DNA of 6,737 nucleotides, taken from assembly GCA_028711825.1 (NCBI GenBank), contig JAQTRM010000025.1:1-6737 (forward strand), read 5' to 3'. The stretch's first letter is position 1; every line of letters begins with the position of its first letter. The DNA is from Candidatus Omnitrophota bacterium (lineage in GTDB: Bacteria > Omnitrophota > Gorgyraeia > Gygaellales > Profunditerraquicolaceae). Positions 6,415-6,737 of the stretch are shown piece by piece. A model generated the notes under the pieces. That model did no database searches and was not told the DNA's origin. It was given only the letters and a program-made list of their open reading frames with translations. A program made the translations under genes and the position numbers.

Positions 6415-6737
6415 ATGGCCTATCCTGTCAGAAATAAGCCGGGAGATGTCCCTTCTGGCCGCCTGCGGCAGCCCGTTTCCAGCGGGATTTATTTATTTAC
6501 CGGCCAGGATATCGCGGCCAAAGAAGAGCAGCTTAAAAAGATAGAGCGCGAGTTCCTTCCCTTCGAACTGCAGGATTTTAATCTCGACCGCCTTTACGCC
6601 AAAGAAATAAAACTAAAAGATATTCAGGAAAGGCTTCTTTCCCTCCCGCTAAAAAGCTCAAAAAGGCTTATTATTATCAGGGAGGCGCATCTTTTAGGCA
6701 AAGATTCCCGGCAATTCCTCCTGGATTTCTCCGGGAA
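6415..6737 (+). CDS. holA: DNA polymerase III delta subunit, N-terminal part (cut by window end)
   Basis: The first 107 codons of holA, whose product is the clamp-loader subunit that opens the beta sliding clamp during replication. The start is the only ATG/GTG in the first 30 codons and lies one base after the lptE stop, which suggests coupled translation; no good Shine-Dalgarno is visible. Family features are IYLFTGQDIAAKEEQLKKIEREFLP (about 25-50), LQDFNLDRLYAKEIKLKDIQERLLSLPLKSSKRLIIIREAHLL (about 51-95) and the following helix RQFLLDF. This is the N-terminal AAA+-like domain, which in delta has a degenerate P-loop (TGQD-type here) and does not hydrolyse ATP. The 24-residue leader before IYLFTG is slightly longer than usual and is encoded by a palindrome-rich segment. 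Rest of the gene is outside the window, so completeness cannot be judged. Confidence 0.93.
   Translation, partial: MAYPVRNKPGDVPSGRLRQPVSSGIYLFTGQDIAAKEEQLKKIEREFLPFELQDFNLDRLYAKEIKLKDIQERLLSLPLKSSKRLIIIREAHLLGKDSRQFLLDFSG
6449..6487 (+). repeat. Nested inverted repeats in the 5' codons of holA
   Basis: Outer arms TCCC (6449-6452) and GGGA (6484-6487), then CTGG (6455-6458) and CCAG (6479-6482), enclose a tight hairpin GCCGC (6458-6462) / GCGGC (6465-6469) with a two-base loop, sharing one base with the CTGG arm. A further GGGA (6441-6444) / TCCC (6449-6452) pair lies just upstream and competes for the same TCCC. In RNA this could fold just after the start codon. Arms are short, so the fold may be chance; it is reported because it coincides with the non-conserved N-terminal leader of the delta subunit. 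Confidence 0.4.

Overview
The window is a compact, gene-dense stretch of bacterial chromosome that looks like ordinary housekeeping and accessory core genes rather than a mobile island. Two genes belong to outer-membrane biogenesis (a BamD-like TPR protein and an LptE-like lipoprotein), so the host should be a diderm bacterium. The mixed codon use, the protein flavour and the gene set remind me of uncultured PVC-related lineages such as Omnitrophota (OP3). That assignment is an impression from the sequence, not a computed placement.

Layout: (1) positions 1-216 hold the last 71 codons of endonuclease IV (nfo), followed after one base by (2) a complete leuS (218-2620), so the two are probably co-transcribed. 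(3) Facing leuS with a 3-base gap is a small stand-alone response-regulator receiver domain on the minus strand (2624-2992). (4) A divergent spacer of about 110 bases separates it from a plus-strand run that continues to the end of the window: a ComEA-like helix-hairpin-helix protein (3102-3431), overlapping by 4 bases a short ComEC (3428-4846) that lacks the usual C-terminal metallo-beta-lactamase part. After a 57-base gap with a good promoter come the BamD-like protein (4904-5857), the LptE-like protein (5841-6413, overlapping by 17 bases) and the 5' end of holA, DNA polymerase III delta (6415 to the window end).

Functionally the plus-strand genes fall into three groups: translation and DNA repair (nfo, leuS), DNA uptake across the inner membrane (comEA, comEC), and outer-membrane assembly plus replication (BamD-like, lptE, holA). 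The order keeps two arrangements known from distant bacteria: leuS-lptE-holA as in Escherichia coli, and comEA-comEC-holA as in Bacillus subtilis.

The points most worth a second look are a 35-base heptanucleotide tandem repeat inside the leuS editing-domain region, two promoters placed so close to their start codons that the mRNAs may be leaderless, a ComEC without its nuclease-like domain beside a ComEA whose first hairpin is degenerate, and a palindrome-rich start of holA. I did not find a convincing new multi-gene system. No tRNA, rRNA, CRISPR array, transposase or riboswitch was seen, and there is no gene-free stretch longer than about 110 bases.
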